The notes beneath the pieces were generated by a model that had not been told where the DNA came from, searched no databases, and saw nothing but the letters and a program-made list of their open reading frames with translations. This document shows, piece by piece, positions 1 through 8,530 of a stretch of DNA of 64,000 nt. The stretch spans positions 4,340,001-4,404,000 of the forward strand of contig NZ_QBDT01000001.1 of the NCBI RefSeq assembly GCF_004124325.1. The letters are read 5' to 3'. Numbering within the stretch: the stretch's first letter is position 1; every line of letters begins with the position of its first letter. The DNA is from Streptomyces sp. L2 (lineage in GTDB: Bacteria > Actinomycetota > Actinomycetes > Streptomycetales > Streptomycetaceae). Position numbers and translations under genes: made by a program.

Positions 1-1
1 C

Positions 2-3000
2 CGGCACATCGCGCAGACCGTCTCCTACCGCACGCTCCGCGACCTGCTGAGCGAGTCACCCCGGGGCAGCCTCGTCGTCCTCGACTGCTGCTTCTCCGGA
101 CGCGCCGACACCCCGCCCGCCGGCGGCGGCACCCGCGGCCCCTTCGCCACCGCCCGCCCGCAGGGCAGCTTCCTGCTCACCTCCGCCTCGCACTACGCGC
201 TCTCCTTCGCCCCGGAAGGGGAACGCCACACCCTGTTCACCGGGCGCCTGCTGCGCCTGCTCGACGAGGGCGACCCGGCCGGGCCGCCCCTGCTGACCGC
301 CGACCGGCTGCACGCGGCCCTGGACCGCGCGTTCGCCGACGACCCCCGGGTCAGCCCCGCCCGCCGCAGCGACGGCACGCTGGGCTCGCTCGTCGTCGCC
401 CGCAACCGCGCCTACCAGGCCGATCCATCCCGGCCCGAGGACACCGAACCGCCCGCGGACGTGACCTGCCCGTATCCGGGGATGGAGCCGTTCCACACCC
501 AGGACAGCGGCTACTTCTTCGGCCGCGACCGGCTCGCCGACCGCCTGGCCGCCATGCTGACCGATACCGAGCAGTACGACGGGTACGACGGGCCCGTCAT
601 GCTCGTCGGCGCCTCCGGAGCCGGCAAGTCCTCCCTGCTGCGCGCCGGGCTGCTGGCCCGCCCCGGGACGGGCCCCGCGCTGCTCGTGCCCGCACCGGGC
701 AGCCGTCCGATGCGCACCCTGGCCGAGGCGTGGGCACGCGCCACCGGGCGGAAGCCGCACAAGGTCCGGGCCGCCCTCGACCACGGCGAGTTCCCCGCGC
801 CCCGGCACGGGCACGCCCCCTGCCGGCTGCTCGTCATCGACCAGTTCGAGGAGGTGTTCACCCGGTGCCGGGACACCCGCGAACGAGACGCCTTCATCAC
901 CCTCCTCACCGACGGCGCCGCACCCGGCCGTCGGCCCCGGATCGTGCTCGGCCTGCGCGCCGACCACTACGGCAACTGCCTCGACCACCCCGGCCTCGAA
1001 CAGGCCCTCACCCACGCCCAGCTCACCGTCCCACCGCTGCGCGAGGAGGAGTTGCGCGCCGCCGTCGAAGGCCCGGCCGCCGCCGCCGGACTCACCGTCG
1101 AACCCGGACTGACCAGCCGGCTGCTCCAGGACCTCAAGGAAGGCCGCTCACCCGACGACGTCGGCACGCTGCCGTTCCTCGCCCACGCCCTGCGCGAGAC
1201 CTGGCGCCTGCGCAGCGGAGCCCGGCTCACCCTCGCCGGCTACCAGGCCACCGGCGGTATCTGGCAGTCCGTCGCGGTCACCACCGAGGACCTCTACGGC
1301 TCCCTCGACGGCCAGGGGCAGGCGACGATGCGCGAGTTGCTGCTGCGCCTGGTGTTCCTGCCCCCGGACGGCGGTGCACCCGTGGTCCGCCACCAGGTGC
1401 CGCTCGCCGAACTGCCCCCGGGCGCCGAGGACATCCGCGACCGGCTGCTGGCCAAGCGGCTGCTGACCGTGGACCAGGACACCATGCAGATCGCCCACGA
1501 GTCGCTGCTGCGGGCCTGGCCCCGGCTGAGGCAGTGGACCGAGGAGAACACCGCCACGCTGATGCTGCGCCAGCGGCTCGGCGCGGACGCGGCCGAGTGG
1601 CACGCGGCGGGCCGCGACGCGACGTACCTCTACCGGGGCAGCCGCCTGCAAGCGGCCACGGACCTCGCACAGAGCCATCAACTACCCCCGGCCGAGACAG
1701 AGTTCATCAAGGCCGCACAGAAGGTGGCCGAGCAGGAGTCGCGGCGTGAGCGGCGCCGGGTCCAGGTGCTGCGCCGCTTCCTCACCGGCATCGCCGTGAC
1801 CCTGTGCGTCGCGCTGGTGGCGGCCGTCCTCGCCGTACGGGAGCAGCGTGAGGCCAAGGCGCAGCAGCGCGCGGCCGTCGCCCGTGCCCTGGTGGCCGAG
1901 GCCGGCAATCTCAAGGCCGACGATCCGCGTACGTCGCTGCGGCTGGGCCTCGCCGCCCAGGCCCTCGACCCCGGCGCCGAGACCAGCCGGGCCCTGTTCA
2001 CCACGCTGGCGGACAATCCGTTCCGGGGGGCGTCGAAGCTGACACGTTCGCAGGCGTTCCTGCACTCCTCGGTGTTCTCCGCGAGCGGACGGATGCTGGC
2101 CGTCGAGCAGGGCAGCCCCACGAGCGCGCTCGCCCTGTGGAACACCGGCGGCCCCTCCGTCGCGCACGCACCTGTGGCGAGGCTGGCGTGCCGGGGACGC
2201 AACGGCGTGTTCCCGGAGGCGTCCTTCGGCGGACCGCACGACCGGATGCTCGCGTCCCCGTGCGGCGACACCGACCTGAAGGTGTGGGACGTGGGTGACG
2301 TGCACCGGGGTGCGACACCCCCGCTCCTGGCCACACTGCGGGTGAAGGAGCTGGCCCACGGTCCGGAGGCGGTGTCCTTCAGCCGGGACGGGCGCCTGCT
2401 CGCCGCCGTCGGCTCGTCGGACTCCGGCCCGTCCGGCGTGCTGGTGCTCTGGGACCTCGCGGATCCGCGCCACCCCCGGGGGCTGAGTGTCGTCAAGGAC
2501 CCCGACAGCCTGATGGACGCCGACGCGGTGAGGTTCAGCCCGGACGGCCGGCACCTCGTCACGGTCGGCCGAGACCTGCGCGTGTGGGACGTCTCCGACC
2601 CGGCCGCCCCACGCCCCGAAGGGGCCGTGGAGGACACCCGGGGCGTGGTCGCCCTCAGCCCGGACGGTGACCTGATCGCGACGGGTGACGCGTCCAACGA
2701 CCGGGCGGTCAGACTGATCGACGTCAACTCGCCGGGGCACCCCAAGGTGGTCGGCGAGCAGTCCTCCGCCCACACGGACGGCATCTACTCGCTCGCCTTC
2801 TCCCCCGACGGCCGGACCCTGGCCAGCGCGGGGACGGACAGCCGCGTCGTCCTCTGGGACGTCGGCAGACCGAAGACCTTGTCCTCCGCCCACATTCTCA
2901 CCGGGCACACCTGGGGTGTCGACGCGGTGGCGTTCGCGCCCGACGGCCGCTCGCTGGTGTCGGCGAGCAGCATCGGCAACGACGTCGTCCGGTGGGACAT

Positions 3001-4105
3001 GGACGTCGTGAGCCAGCCGAACATCCTGAAGGGAATACCGTCGGCACGCAGGCTGGCGCTGGCGCCGAACGGCACGCTCCTCGCGGCGGCGACGAGAGGC
3101 CCGGTCCGCCTGTGGGACCTGTCCGAGCCCGCGGCACCCCGAAAGCTCGCCACGCTGACCGAGGTCCGGGACGGGAAGGCCGTCTCCGACAGCCTTGTCA
3201 TCGACATCGCCTTCAACGCGGACGGCACCTTGCTCGCCGCTGTCACCGACGACGATCAGATCACGCTCTGGGACACCACCCACCCCACCCGCCCCCGCAT
3301 CGTCGGCACGCTGGGGACGCACGTGAACGCGTTCAGCACCTCACTCGCCTTCGCTCCTCACAAGCCGTTGCTGGCCGTCGGGGTGCTGCGACGGATCCGC
3401 GTGTGGGACCTCGCCGATCCCACCCGCCCCCGCGAGAAGGCCGATACGGGAAGCACCCTGACGCCCAACACGGGCGAGGGCATCTCCTTCACGCCGGACG
3501 GAAAGCACATCCTCATACCCGGCCCACCCACCCTCTGGGACTACTCGTCGGGCGAGCGGAGAGAACTCCCCCGGCGGAGCCCGATCTCGTACTCGGCCGT
3601 CGCCGTGCCCTCCGCTCACGGAGACTTGGTGGCCGCCGCTCCGGGCATGGTCGGGGTAGGAGCCACCTGGTCGGGCGTGCAGTTGTGGAACGTCCGGGAC
3701 ACGCGCCGGCCGCGCGCCGCGGGCGAGGCGGAGGTGGCCGGCCCCCACCACCCGGAGTTCAACCAGCTGGCCTTCACCCCGGACGGTTCGCTGCTCGCCG
3801 GCGCCACCGAGGACGGGGCCGTACGGCTGTGGGGCGTCGGCGATCCCGAACGGCCCTACCTGGCGAAGTCGTTCCCGATCTTCGGAGACACGGTCGACGA
3901 CGTGGTCATGAGCGGACCGCACGGCCGGTACATGGTCACCGCGAGCAAGGGGGTCGCCGCCGTCTGGGACCTGGGGGACATTCCGGAGATCGCCGCCGAT
4001 CCCGTCGCCATGGCGTGCCGGGTCGCCGGCGGCGGCTTCGGCCCCGACGACTGGAAGAAGGAGGTGCCGGACATCCCCTACCGCCGGACCTGCCCGCAGG
4101 GCTGA
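2..4105 (+). CDS. Caspase-like / STAND NTPase / WD40 repeat protein, 5' truncated by window edge
   Basis: The frame is open from base 2, so the gene begins upstream; 1367 residues are visible. Visible residues 1-150 form the end of a caspase-like (peptidase C14) domain, with the catalytic-Cys motif VVLDCCFSG near residues 25-33; its His lies outside the window. A linker leads to an nSTAND1-type NTPase opening CPYPGMEPF at 156, then FGRDRL, Walker A GASGAGKSS (203-211) and Walker B LLVIDQFEE (about 277). A single membrane helix (about 593-613) follows a basic stretch, then a C-terminal beta-propeller of WD40-type repeats such as AFSPDGRTLASAG (about 780-1340). Known family role: STAND proteins are signal-triggered switches, and caspase-STAND-WD40 proteins are proposed conflict or cell-death effectors. 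Inference: propeller or membrane sensing releases protease activity. A GTG at 461 would give a caspase-less protein, but the uninterrupted upstream domain argues against it. Confidence 0.93.
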   Translation, partial: RHIAQTVSYRTLRDLLSESPRGSLVVLDCCFSGRADTPPAGGGTRGPFATARPQGSFLLTSASHYALSFAPEGERHTLFTGRLLRLLDEGDPAGPPLLTADRLHAALDRAFADDPRVSPARRSDGTLGSLVVARNRAYQADPSRPEDTEPPADVTCPYPGMEPFHTQDSGYFFGRDRLADRLAAMLTDTEQYDGYDGPVMLVGASGAGKSSLLRAGLLARPGTGPALLVPAPGSRPMRTLAEAWARATGRKPHKVRAALDHGEFPAPRHGHAPCRLLVIDQFEEVFTRCRDTRERDAFITLLTDGAAPGRRPRIVLGLRADHYGNCLDHPGLEQALTHAQLTVPPLREEELRAAVEGPAAAAGLTVEPGLTSRLLQDLKEGRSPDDVGTLPFLAHALRETWRLRSGARLTLAGYQATGGIWQSVAVTTEDLYGSLDGQGQATMRELLLRLVFLPPDGGAPVVRHQVPLAELPPGAEDIRDRLLAKRLLTVDQDTMQIAHESLLRAWPRLRQWTEENTATLMLRQRLGADAAEWHAAGRDATYLYRGSRLQAATDLAQSHQLPPAETEFIKAAQKVAEQESRRERRRVQVLRRFLTGIAVTLCVALVAAVLAVREQREAKAQQRAAVARALVAEAGNLKADDPRTSLRLGLAAQALDPGAETSRALFTTLADNPFRGASKLTRSQAFLHSSVFSASGRMLAVEQGSPTSALALWNTGGPSVAHAPVARLACRGRNGVFPEASFGGPHDRMLASPCGDTDLKVWDVGDVHRGATPPLLATLRVKELAHGPEAVSFSRDGRLLAAVGSSDSGPSGVLVLWDLADPRHPRGLSVVKDPDSLMDADAVRFSPDGRHLVTVGRDLRVWDVSDPAAPRPEGAVEDTRGVVALSPDGDLIATGDASNDRAVRLIDVNSPGHPKVVGEQSSAHTDGIYSLAFSPDGRTLASAGTDSRVVLWDVGRPKTLSSAHILTGHTWGVDAVAFAPDGRSLVSASSIGNDVVRWDMDVVSQPNILKGIPSARRLALAPNGTLLAAATRGPVRLWDLSEPAAPRKLATLTEVRDGKAVSDSLVIDIAFNADGTLLAAVTDDDQITLWDTTHPTRPRIVGTLGTHVNAFSTSLAFAPHKPLLAVGVLRRIRVWDLADPTRPREKADTGSTLTPNTGEGISFTPDGKHILIPGPPTLWDYSSGERRELPRRSPISYSAVAVPSAHGDLVAAAPGMVGVGATWSGVQLWNVRDTRRPRAAGEAEVAGPHHPEFNQLAFTPDGSLLAGATEDGAVRLWGVGDPERPYLAKSFPIFGDTVDDVVMSGPHGRYMVTASKGVAAVWDLGDIPEIAADPVAMACRVAGGGFGPDDWKKEVPDIPYRRTCPQG

Positions 4106-4210
4106 ACGACGTGGCATGCGCCTCCCGCCGCGCCACCCGCAGCGCCTCCCGCCGTCGAAGCGGAGCGGCGGAGCGGTACCTTCGTCCCACCAGGGATGAG
4201 GAGAATGAAC

Positions 4211-7200
4211 GTGAGCAAGTTCGTGCGGCCCGCGGCCGAGGGCGCCGACCCCTTCGGTACGGCTCGGCTGCGTCGCGGGGTTCTCGACGCCTGGGCGACC
4301 AGCCCGGCCCGGTTCCGGGAGGACGCCAACGCCGAGGAGGACCTGGTCCTCGGCGGCTACCGGGACCGCCTCGTCGTGGAACTGGCGCAGAACGCCGCCG
4401 ACGCGGCCGCCCGCGCGCACATGCCGGGCCGGCTCCGCCTCACCCTGCGCGACGGCGTGCTGGTCGCCGCCAACACCGGCGCCGGTCTGGACGCGGCCGG
4501 TGTCGAGTCGCTGTCCACGCTGCGGGCCTCCGCGAAGCGGGACGCGCAGGGCACCCAGGGTGCCGTGGGCCGGTTCGGGGTCGGGTTCGCCGCCGTCCTC
4601 GCCGTCACCGACGAACCCGCCGTCGTCGGGCGGCACGGCGGGGTGCGCTGGTCGCTCGGGGAGGCGCGGACGCTGGCCGCCGAGACCGCCCGGCACAGCC
4701 CCGGCCTCGGCGACGAGATCCGCCGCCGCGACGGACACGTGCCGCTGCTCCGGCTGCCGTTCGCCGCCGAGGGCTCCGCCCCGGAGCCGTACGACACCGT
4801 GGTCATCCTGCCGCTGCGGGACGCGGCTGCCGCCGACCTCGCCGAGCGGCTCCTGGAGGGCGTCGATGACGCCCTGCTGCTGGCCCTGCCGGGCCTGGAG
4901 GACGTCGTCGTCGAGATCGGCGACGCGGCGCCCCGGACCCTGCGGCGGCGCACCGAGGGCGCCTTCACCGTCGTGGAGGACTCGCGGGAGGGCACCACCC
5001 GGTGGCGTACGGCCCTGGCGCACGGGCCGCTCACCGGCGACCTGCTCGCCGACCGGCCCGTCGAGGAACGGCTGCGGCCGCACTGGTCGGTGACCTGGGC
5101 CGTACCGGCGGACGAGTCGGGAGCCCCGGTGCGGCCCCGCACCGCGCCCGTCGTGCACGCGCCCACCCCCAGCGACGAACCCCTCGGCGTGCCCGGACTG
5201 CTCATCGCCTCGTTCCCGCTGGACACCACCCGGCGGCATGCCGCGCCCGGCCCGCTGACCGACTTCCTGGTGCAGCGCGCGGCCGACGCCTACGCCGAAC
5301 TCCTCGCCGCGTGGCGGCCCGTCACCGAGGGCGCCGTAGGACTCGTGCCCGGGCCGCTCGGGAAGGGCGAGCTGGACGGGGCACTGCGGCAGGCCATCCT
5401 GGAGCGGCTGCCCCGCACCGCGTTCCTGCCGCCGGCCGTCCAGCCGGCGGAGCAGGGCGCGCGGGACGAGCACGACGAGCAGGACGAGCAGGACAGCGGT
5501 CTGCCGGAAGCCCTGCGGCCGCGTGACGCCGAGATCGTGGAGGGGGCCGGGGCCGAGACCGTACGGGTGCTCGCCGAGGTGCTGCCCACGCTGCTGCCCG
5601 CCGGGCTGGAGCGGCGGGCCGAACTGCGCACCCTCGGGGTCGCCCGGCTGCCCCTCGCCGACGCCGTCGACCGGCTCGCCGGGCTGGAGAAGGACCCCGA
5701 CTGGTGGTGGCGGCTGTACGACAGTCTCGCCGGCATCGACCCCGACCGGCTCTCCGGGCTGCCCGTGCCGCTGGCTGGGGGTACCTCCCAGGCTTTCGGC
5801 TCTGGGGGAGGGCGGACCACCATCGGGCCCCGGCAGGTGCTGCTGCCCGCGCCGGACGCGGCCCGCACCGACCCCGAGGTGCTGGCCCGGCTGGGCCTGA
5901 AGGTGGCCCACGAGGACGCGGCGCACCCGCTGCTGGAGAAGCTGGGCGCGCTGCCCGCCTCCCCGCGCGCGGTCCTCACCACCCCGCAGGTGCGCGCGGC
6001 CGTGGCGGCCTCGCTGGACGACGAGGGCGGCGCGCTGTGGGACGAGGACGCGCCGGACGCCGAGGAACTGGCCGACACCGTCCTCGCGTTGGTGCGGGAC
6101 GCCGGTCTGGAGCCCGGTGACGAGCCGTGGCTCGGCGCGCTCGCGCTGCCCGACGAGGACGGCGAACTCGCGCCAGCCGGGGAGCTGGTGTTCCCCGGCA
6201 GCGCCTTCGCCCGCGTCATCCGCGACGGCGAACTGGCGGCCGTGGACGGCGAGCTGGCGGACAAGTGGGGCGAGCAGCCCCTGACCGCGTGCGGGGTCCT
6301 CGCGGACTTCGCACTGGTCCGCGCCACGGACGTCGTCCTCGACCCCGACGAACTGGAGCCCCGCGACGGGGACTTCGCCGAACCGGACGACGCCGGACTG
6401 CTGGACGCCGTCGACGTGTGGAGCGAGGACATCCTCGACCGCTTCCCGGACAGCCCGGTGCCCCCGGTGGCGACCGAACTGGTCGCCGTGCGGGACCTGG
6501 ACCTCGTCGACGACGACCACTGGCCCGAGGCCCTCGCCCTGCTCGCCCGCCCGCCGCTGCGCGACGCGCTCACCCAGCCGGTGCGCGTCCTGCTGCACGA
6601 CGGCACGCACGAGGTCGTACGGCCGTACACCGCCTGGTGGCTGCGCGGGCACCCGGTGCTCGACGGCCGCCGGCCCGCCGGTCTCCTCGCGGCCGGCGGC
6701 GACCCGCTGCTGCACGGGCTGTACGACGAGGCCGACGCCACCGGGTTCGAGGACGAGCAGGTCCTGCGGGCGCTGGGGGTACGGACCTCGGTGGCCGCGC
6801 TGCTGGACGAGCCGGGCGGCGCCGCCGAACTGCTCGACCGGCTCGCCGATCCGGAGCGGGCGGTAGGCCCCGCCCAACTGCACGGCCTCTACGGCGCGCT
6901 GGCGGACCTGGACCCCGAGCAGGTGACCCTGCCGGAGGAGCTGCGGGCCGTCGTCGACGGACGGGTGACGGTCGTGGACGCGGCCGACGCCGTCGTCGTC
7001 GACTCGCCCGACCTGCTGCCGTTCACCTCCGGTGTCCCGCTGCTGCCGGTCCGCCCGTCCCGGGCCGCCGAACTGGCCGAGCTGTTCCAGGTACGGCGGC
7101 TGAGCGAGTCCGTCACCGGCGAGGTGCACTCCGAGGGCGCCGAGCACGACGTACCGGAACCGGTGCGGGTGCTGCTGGGGGCGCGCACCCCGCGGACGTA

Positions 7201-7408
7201 CGTCGAACACGAGGAACTCGTCGTCGACGGCGTGGAGATCGACTGGCGGCTCACCGACGACGGGGTGCTGCACGCGGCCACGCTGGAAGGCGTCGCCGCC
7301 GGCCTCGCCTGGGCGGCCGGCCAGTGGCCCCGCCGCTTCGAGGTCGCCGCGCTCCTGGAGGACCCGTCCAGGACCCAGGAACTGGCGCGCGACCGCTGGT
7401 TCGACTGA
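4211..7408 (+). CDS. Sacsin/Hsp90-like GHKL ATPase domain protein
   Basis: A 1065-residue protein. The N-terminus carries a GHKL fold: ELAQNAADA (N box with the Mg-binding Asn) near residues 55-63, then VAANTGAGLD and GRFGVGFAAV (lid/G2 box) near 120-130, as in sacsin N-terminal and Hsp90 ATPases. The remaining ~800 residues are acidic and match no domain I recognise. GTG 4211 is preferred over ATG 4196 or 4205, because GAGGAG at 4198-4203 sits 7 nt before it; the protein then begins with SKFVRPAAEG. It lies 105 bp after the caspase-STAND gene on the same strand and may be co-transcribed. Residues about 523-534 are encoded by a REP-like repeat (see 5775). GHKL proteins of this size may act as chaperones or in conflict systems; substrate unknown. 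Confidence 0.85.
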   Translation: MSKFVRPAAEGADPFGTARLRRGVLDAWATSPARFREDANAEEDLVLGGYRDRLVVELAQNAADAAARAHMPGRLRLTLRDGVLVAANTGAGLDAAGVESLSTLRASAKRDAQGTQGAVGRFGVGFAAVLAVTDEPAVVGRHGGVRWSLGEARTLAAETARHSPGLGDEIRRRDGHVPLLRLPFAAEGSAPEPYDTVVILPLRDAAAADLAERLLEGVDDALLLALPGLEDVVVEIGDAAPRTLRRRTEGAFTVVEDSREGTTRWRTALAHGPLTGDLLADRPVEERLRPHWSVTWAVPADESGAPVRPRTAPVVHAPTPSDEPLGVPGLLIASFPLDTTRRHAAPGPLTDFLVQRAADAYAELLAAWRPVTEGAVGLVPGPLGKGELDGALRQAILERLPRTAFLPPAVQPAEQGARDEHDEQDEQDSGLPEALRPRDAEIVEGAGAETVRVLAEVLPTLLPAGLERRAELRTLGVARLPLADAVDRLAGLEKDPDWWWRLYDSLAGIDPDRLSGLPVPLAGGTSQAFGSGGGRTTIGPRQVLLPAPDAARTDPEVLARLGLKVAHEDAAHPLLEKLGALPASPRAVLTTPQVRAAVAASLDDEGGALWDEDAPDAEELADTVLALVRDAGLEPGDEPWLGALALPDEDGELAPAGELVFPGSAFARVIRDGELAAVDGELADKWGEQPLTACGVLADFALVRATDVVLDPDELEPRDGDFAEPDDAGLLDAVDVWSEDILDRFPDSPVPPVATELVAVRDLDLVDDDHWPEALALLARPPLRDALTQPVRVLLHDGTHEVVRPYTAWWLRGHPVLDGRRPAGLLAAGGDPLLHGLYDEADATGFEDEQVLRALGVRTSVAALLDEPGGAAELLDRLADPERAVGPAQLHGLYGALADLDPEQVTLPEELRAVVDGRVTVVDAADAVVVDSPDLLPFTSGVPLLPVRPSRAAELAELFQVRRLSESVTGEVHSEGAEHDVPEPVRVLLGARTPRTYVEHEELVVDGVEIDWRLTDDGVLHAATLEGVAAGLAWAAGQWPRRFEVAALLEDPSRTQELARDRWFD
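5775..5811 (+). repeat. REP-like palindromic repeat inserted in frame in the GHKL ATPase gene
   Basis: The block GGGGGTACCTCCCAGG, then a short loop, then CTGGGGGAG, folds as a hairpin (CTCCCAG against CTGGGGGAG with a small bulge). It is translated as GGTSQAFGSGGG, a Gly/Ser-rich run between PVPLA and RTTIGP that looks foreign to its surroundings. Palindromes of this kind are common Streptomyces intergenic repeats (recollection). Confidence 0.55.
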
Positions 7409-7515
7409 CGGCGCCGCCGATCCCTCACGTCTGTGTCATGGGCGCGTAAACCAGCGTCAAAATCTGGCCCGCGGGGGCGGCTCGCCGTACAACCCGGTCC
7501 CCGCCGTCGTGTATC

Positions 7516-7545
7516 TGATCGGTGAGTCAACCGACTCACCGATCA
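7516..7545. promoter_or_regulatory. Perfect 13-bp inverted repeat before the secreted-protein gene
   Basis: Arms 7516-7528 (TGATCGGTGAGTC) and 7533-7545 are perfectly complementary around AACC. The repeat ends 12 nt before the ribosome-binding site AGGGA (7558-7562). It could be an operator or a 5'-UTR hairpin controlling translation. It is not the terminator of the preceding gene in any simple sense, since that stop codon is more than 100 bp away and no T-run follows. Confidence 0.6.
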
Positions 7546-7569
7546 CTTCTCCCTCCTAGGGAACGCAAC

Positions 7570-8400
7570 ATGCGCATACGAGCCACTGTGGCCGCCGTTT
7601 CCGGCGCCCTGGCCCTTTCCGCCCTCGCCGTGCCGGCCGCACAGGCCACCGGGACCAGCGGAACGCCGTACACCCTGAACGCCGGCTTCTCCCAACTGAA
7701 GATCGCCTCGGCAGTCAAGGTCGGCACCACCAACGTGGTCCACACCACGTACACGTACACCCTGACGCACGGCGCCGACGTCGACATCAAGGCGGACGAC
7801 TTCTTCAGCGACGCCTACCTCTACCGCGGTTCGCTGGACGACCCGACCAAGACGCTGGAGGGCGACGACTTCGCCACCTGTACGGCCACCACGTCGACCA
7901 CCGCCACCTGCAAGGGCACCGTCGACCTCCACCCGGCCGACGGCGAGCTGAAGAACGCCGACGCCGGCACCTGGACCCTCGCTGCCGAGGCATTCGCCTT
8001 CAACGGGCAGGACCCGAGCAACCCCGACATGAGCAAGGTCGGCTTCAAGGACCAGGGAGGCATGGGCACCACCAAGGTGCAGCGCTTCTCACAGCTGACC
8101 GTCAACGCCTCGCCCGAGCCGGTCTACGCGGGCAAGACCCTCACCGTCACCGGCAAGCTCTCCCGTGCCAACTGGGAGGACAACCACTACCACGGCTACA
8201 CCAAGCAGCCGGTCAAGCTCCAGTTCCGCAAGGCGGGTACGACCACGTACACCACCGTCAAGACGGTCTACACCGACGCGTACGGCGTCGCGAAGACCAC
8301 GACGACCGCCCACTACGACGGCTACTGGCGCTACAGCTTCGCCGGCACGACCACGACCCCGGCGGTCAACGCCACGGGCGACTACGTGGACGTGAAGTAG
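7570..8400 (+). CDS. Secreted protein of unknown function
   Basis: 276 residues with a Sec signal peptide: RIR, a hydrophobic core of Ala/Val/Leu, and an AQA-TG cleavage site after residue about 26. The mature part is rich in Thr, Tyr, Asp and Lys. It looks like beta-sandwich modules; the C-terminal ~100 residues resemble an Ig-like or cell-wall-associated repeat (VYAGKTLTVTGKL, then PVKLQFRKAG). No catalytic motif or LPXTG anchor is visible. The ATG at 7570 is chosen because AGGGA lies 7 nt upstream and the signal peptide begins there; the in-frame GTG at 7522 falls inside the inverted repeat. It is an extracellular protein with no function I can name. Confidence 0.85.
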   Translation: MRIRATVAAVSGALALSALAVPAAQATGTSGTPYTLNAGFSQLKIASAVKVGTTNVVHTTYTYTLTHGADVDIKADDFFSDAYLYRGSLDDPTKTLEGDDFATCTATTSTTATCKGTVDLHPADGELKNADAGTWTLAAEAFAFNGQDPSNPDMSKVGFKDQGGMGTTKVQRFSQLTVNASPEPVYAGKTLTVTGKLSRANWEDNHYHGYTKQPVKLQFRKAGTTTYTTVKTVYTDAYGVAKTTTTAHYDGYWRYSFAGTTTTPAVNATGDYVDVK

Positions 8401-8417
8401 GAGACGCGTTCCCCGTG

Positions 8418-8490
8418 CCCCGTAAGGGGCGCGGGGAAGTGCCGGTGTGCGGCTCCGCCGCGCGGGCGCGACCGGCCACGACGGACCCGC
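8418..8490 (+). repeat. Dispersed REP-like element, copy A1
   Basis: CCCCGTAAGGGGCGCGGGG, then GCGGCTCCGCCGCG, then GGGCGCGACCGGCCACGACG. The same three blocks recur at 37611, 48518, 54141, 61555 and 61630. It lies between the convergent ends of the secreted-protein and P-type ATPase genes, so the GCGGCTCCGCCGC hairpin may also terminate transcription. Confidence 0.75.
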
Positions 8491-8530
8491 GGCCGAGCGG
8501 CGACCCTGTCTCGTCGGCTGGTGCCCAGCG

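Noticed and set aside
3341..7273. 1310-codon open frame antisense to the GHKL ATPase gene
   Set aside because: Its translation is Gly/Gln/Val/Arg-rich without domain motifs, as expected for a shadow of a high-GC gene; the sense frame has clear family motifs.
7522..7569. GTG 7522 as start of the secreted-protein gene
   Set aside because: It lies inside the inverted repeat and would place 16 residues before the signal peptide; ATG 7570 has a proper ribosome-binding site.
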